Below, one piece after another: positions 62,797-64,000 of a stretch of DNA of 64,000 bases (positions within the stretch are counted from its first letter, which is position 1; each line of letters begins with the position of its first letter). Location: assembly GCA_036502575.1 (NCBI GenBank), contig DASXYL010000008.1:124001-188000 (forward strand), read 5' to 3'. Source of the DNA: DASXRA01 sp036502575. GTDB taxonomy: Bacteria > Actinomycetota > Actinomycetes > Mycobacteriales > Jatrophihabitantaceae. The position numbers and the translations under genes are program-made. The notes beneath the pieces are model-generated. The model did not search any database and was not told the DNA's origin. It saw only the letters and a program-made list of their open reading frames with translations.

Positions 62797-63172
62797 GTCC
62801 TCGGGTTTCCGTGCAACCAGTTCGGGGGACAGGAGCCCGGCACCGACACCGACACCGAGATCCTTCTGCAGCACGAACTATGACGTGACGTTCCCGGTGT
62901 TCGCAAAGATCGATGTGAACGGGGCCGACGCGCATCCGCTCTACGAATATCTCCGGACCGCCGCGCCGGGCGACTTCGGCCCGCAACACGGCCGGCTCTA
63001 CGACGTCATCCGGCACATGCGGCCGGAGGCGATCGGCACCGACGAGATCAAGTGGAACTTCACCAAGTTCCTGGTCGACCGGACTGGGTCGGTGCTGCGC
63101 CGGTACGAGCCCTCCGTGGTTCCCGACGACATCGCGACGGACCTGCCGGCCGTGCTGACCGCCTCGTCATAG
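62797..63172 (+). pseudogene. Glutathione peroxidase remnant (5'-truncated, frameshifted)
   Basis: In one frame the DNA reads VLGFPCNQFGGQEPGTDT from 62797. After about 62863 the reading continues in another frame as FCSTNYDVTFPVFAKIDVNG and later IKWNFTKFLVDRTGSVLRRY. Together these are the middle and C-terminal blocks of a glutathione peroxidase. The N-terminal third with the catalytic Cys is absent, and the frame is broken by a one-base gain or two-base loss. A tandem caccga repeat sits just before the break. It follows the SDR stop by 16 bases. Confidence 0.85.
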
Positions 63173-63195
63173 CGCCCACTATCTTATCTAAGATA
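63169..63195. promoter_or_regulatory. Overlapping palindromes upstream of the Liv-type binding protein
   Basis: ATAGCGCCCACTAT (63169-63182) is a near match to the ATAGTG-N2-CACTAT sites. It overlaps TATCTTA-TC-TAAGATA (63180-63195), a perfect inverted repeat with 7-base arms. Both lie about 90-115 bases before the binding-protein start. The right-hand palindrome may also supply a promoter -10. Confidence 0.55.
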
Positions 63196-63285
63196 CATCG
63201 TTTAACCTACTCAGACGGCGACGCGGTCGACGGGGTAGGAAGCGCAGCCACGCCCGCATCGCCCCACACGAGCTGAGGAGCGGTT

Positions 63286-64000
63286 GTGGAAGAGACGCGC
63301 GCAAGCGAACGGCACCCGACGATGAGCCCGTTCTCATCGCGGAAGGTCCGAGTTGTCGTTGCGGCACTGGCGATCACCATGCTGGCTGCCGCCTGCAGCA
63401 GCAAGGACAAGTCCAGCGGCGCTGGTTCGAGTAAAGGCGACATCGTCGTGGGCGGGGTCCAGGACGGTACGGCTACCGGCATCGACGTCGGGTTCAAGGC
63501 CCGGATCGCGCGGTTCAACGCCGCCGGCGGCATCGACGGCCGCAAGATCAAGCTGCTCGACGTGCTCAACGACGGCGGCAGCCTGAGCGGAAACCTCACC
63601 GCGGTACAGACCCTGGTGCTGAAGGACAAGGTCTTCGCGGTGACCCCGATCTCGAGCAGGATCTTCAGCCCCTCGTCGGCCCAGCTGCTCAACCAGCGCA
63701 ACATCCCCTTCATCGGCTGGGGCGTCACCCCGGCAATGTGCAGTGGTGAGGCCGCATTCCCCATCTCCGGATGCCAAGGGTCGAGCAAGTATCAGAGCCT
63801 GCAATGGATCAAGCAACTGGCCCAGGGTCTCGGAAGGCCGGTTCAGCAGCTCAAGGTCGCGATCATCGGACTGGACACCGCCGGTAGTAAGGCCGGTCTG
63901 GACGGCCTGAAAGGCACGGCCACCCAGGCCGGCGCCACGGTGGTGTTCGGCCAGGCGTCGATCCCGGTGGGCGGAGCGACCGACTATTCGCCGTACGTGC
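63286..64000 (+). CDS. ABC transporter substrate-binding lipoprotein, Liv type (3' end outside window)
   Basis: Extracytoplasmic solute-binding lipoprotein. The first 238 residues are visible and the frame is open to the window edge. The signal peptide ends in the lipobox LAAACSSK. The mature part starts with IVVGGVQDGTATGIDVGF, and GFKARIARFNAAGGIDGRKIKLL is the Peripla_BP_6 hallmark. GTG 63286 has GAGGAG five bases upstream; ATG 63322 is in frame and closer to the signal core. It binds a branched-chain amino acid or, given its neighbours, a carboxylate substrate of the pathway. Confidence 0.92.
   Translation, partial: MEETRASERHPTMSPFSSRKVRVVVAALAITMLAAACSSKDKSSGAGSSKGDIVVGGVQDGTATGIDVGFKARIARFNAAGGIDGRKIKLLDVLNDGGSLSGNLTAVQTLVLKDKVFAVTPISSRIFSPSSAQLLNQRNIPFIGWGVTPAMCSGEAAFPISGCQGSSKYQSLQWIKQLAQGLGRPVQQLKVAIIGLDTAGSKAGLDGLKGTATQAGATVVFGQASIPVGGATDYSPYV

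Overview
The window looks like chromosomal DNA of a high-GC actinobacterium, probably a free-living soil or rock-dwelling member of the Actinomycetia. Supporting traits are the strongly GC-biased third codon positions, an F420-type luciferase-like oxidoreductase, a probable mycofactocin-linked alcohol dehydrogenase, a mycothiol-dependent isomerase-family protein, SnoaL-tailed ECF sigma factors, an LAxTG-anchored surface protein and a very large fused acyl-CoA carboxylase. I cannot name the genus. I found no tRNA, rRNA, transposase, phage gene or CRISPR array. Both ends cut through genes for parts of branched-chain-amino-acid-type (Liv) ABC transporters: an ATPase (LivF-like) at the left end and a lipoprotein substrate-binding protein (LivJ-like) at the right.

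Region 1 (1-20.2 kb) is a catabolic cluster for acyl-CoA or unsaturated lipid/terpenoid/steroid-like substrates. It encodes three 2,4-dienoyl-CoA-reductase-like flavoenzymes of 651-676 residues, a luciferase-like F420 oxidoreductase, an enoyl-CoA isomerase-like crotonase, an aminoglycoside-phosphotransferase-fold kinase, a zinc alcohol dehydrogenase, an aldehyde dehydrogenase, a secreted alpha/beta hydrolase and a 1835-residue fused biotin carboxylase/carboxyltransferase. A shared palindrome, consensus ACCWAAC-N3-GTTWGGT, lies in front of several of these units (702, 6582, 11532, 14604 and a weak copy at 9242). This suggests one regulon whose regulator is not in the window.

Region 2 (20.2-34 kb) is a mosaic of small units: a Tat-exported purple acid phosphatase, an HxlR regulator divergent from an MFS pump, a GH13 enzyme, an HxlR-SCP2 regulator divergent from a flavin-type oxidoreductase and a RibD-like reductase, a second MFS pump, and an overlapping run sigma factor / SnoaL protein / HSL-type hydrolase / second sigma factor / mycothiol-family protein. 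Clear palindromes sit in three of the intergenic regions.

Region 3 (34-50 kb) is mostly envelope and secreted functions: acid phosphatase, MFS pump, LAxTG surface protein, cyclopropane-fatty-acid-type methyltransferase, GH3 beta-glucosidase with a LacI-type operator, an intact histidine kinase next to a decayed response regulator, a YedYZ-like molybdopterin oxidoreductase with its cytochrome b, a beta-helix protein with duplicated carbohydrate-binding-like domains, and an SGNH hydrolase.

Region 4 (50-64 kb) is a second acyl-CoA catabolic cluster centred on a TetR regulator (54854-55558): KASIII, three crotonase/acyl-CoA dehydrogenase genes, a DUF35 protein with an SCPx-type thiolase (a likely aldolase pair), an amidohydrolase, an alpha/beta hydrolase, a tandem-domain class III CoA-transferase, an SDR, two miniature zinc-ribbon proteins, a decayed glutathione peroxidase gene and the Liv-type binding protein. 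Palindromes of the form ATAGTG-N2-4-CACTAT recur at the TetR gene and at transcription-unit boundaries, so this cluster probably forms a second, TetR-controlled regulon.
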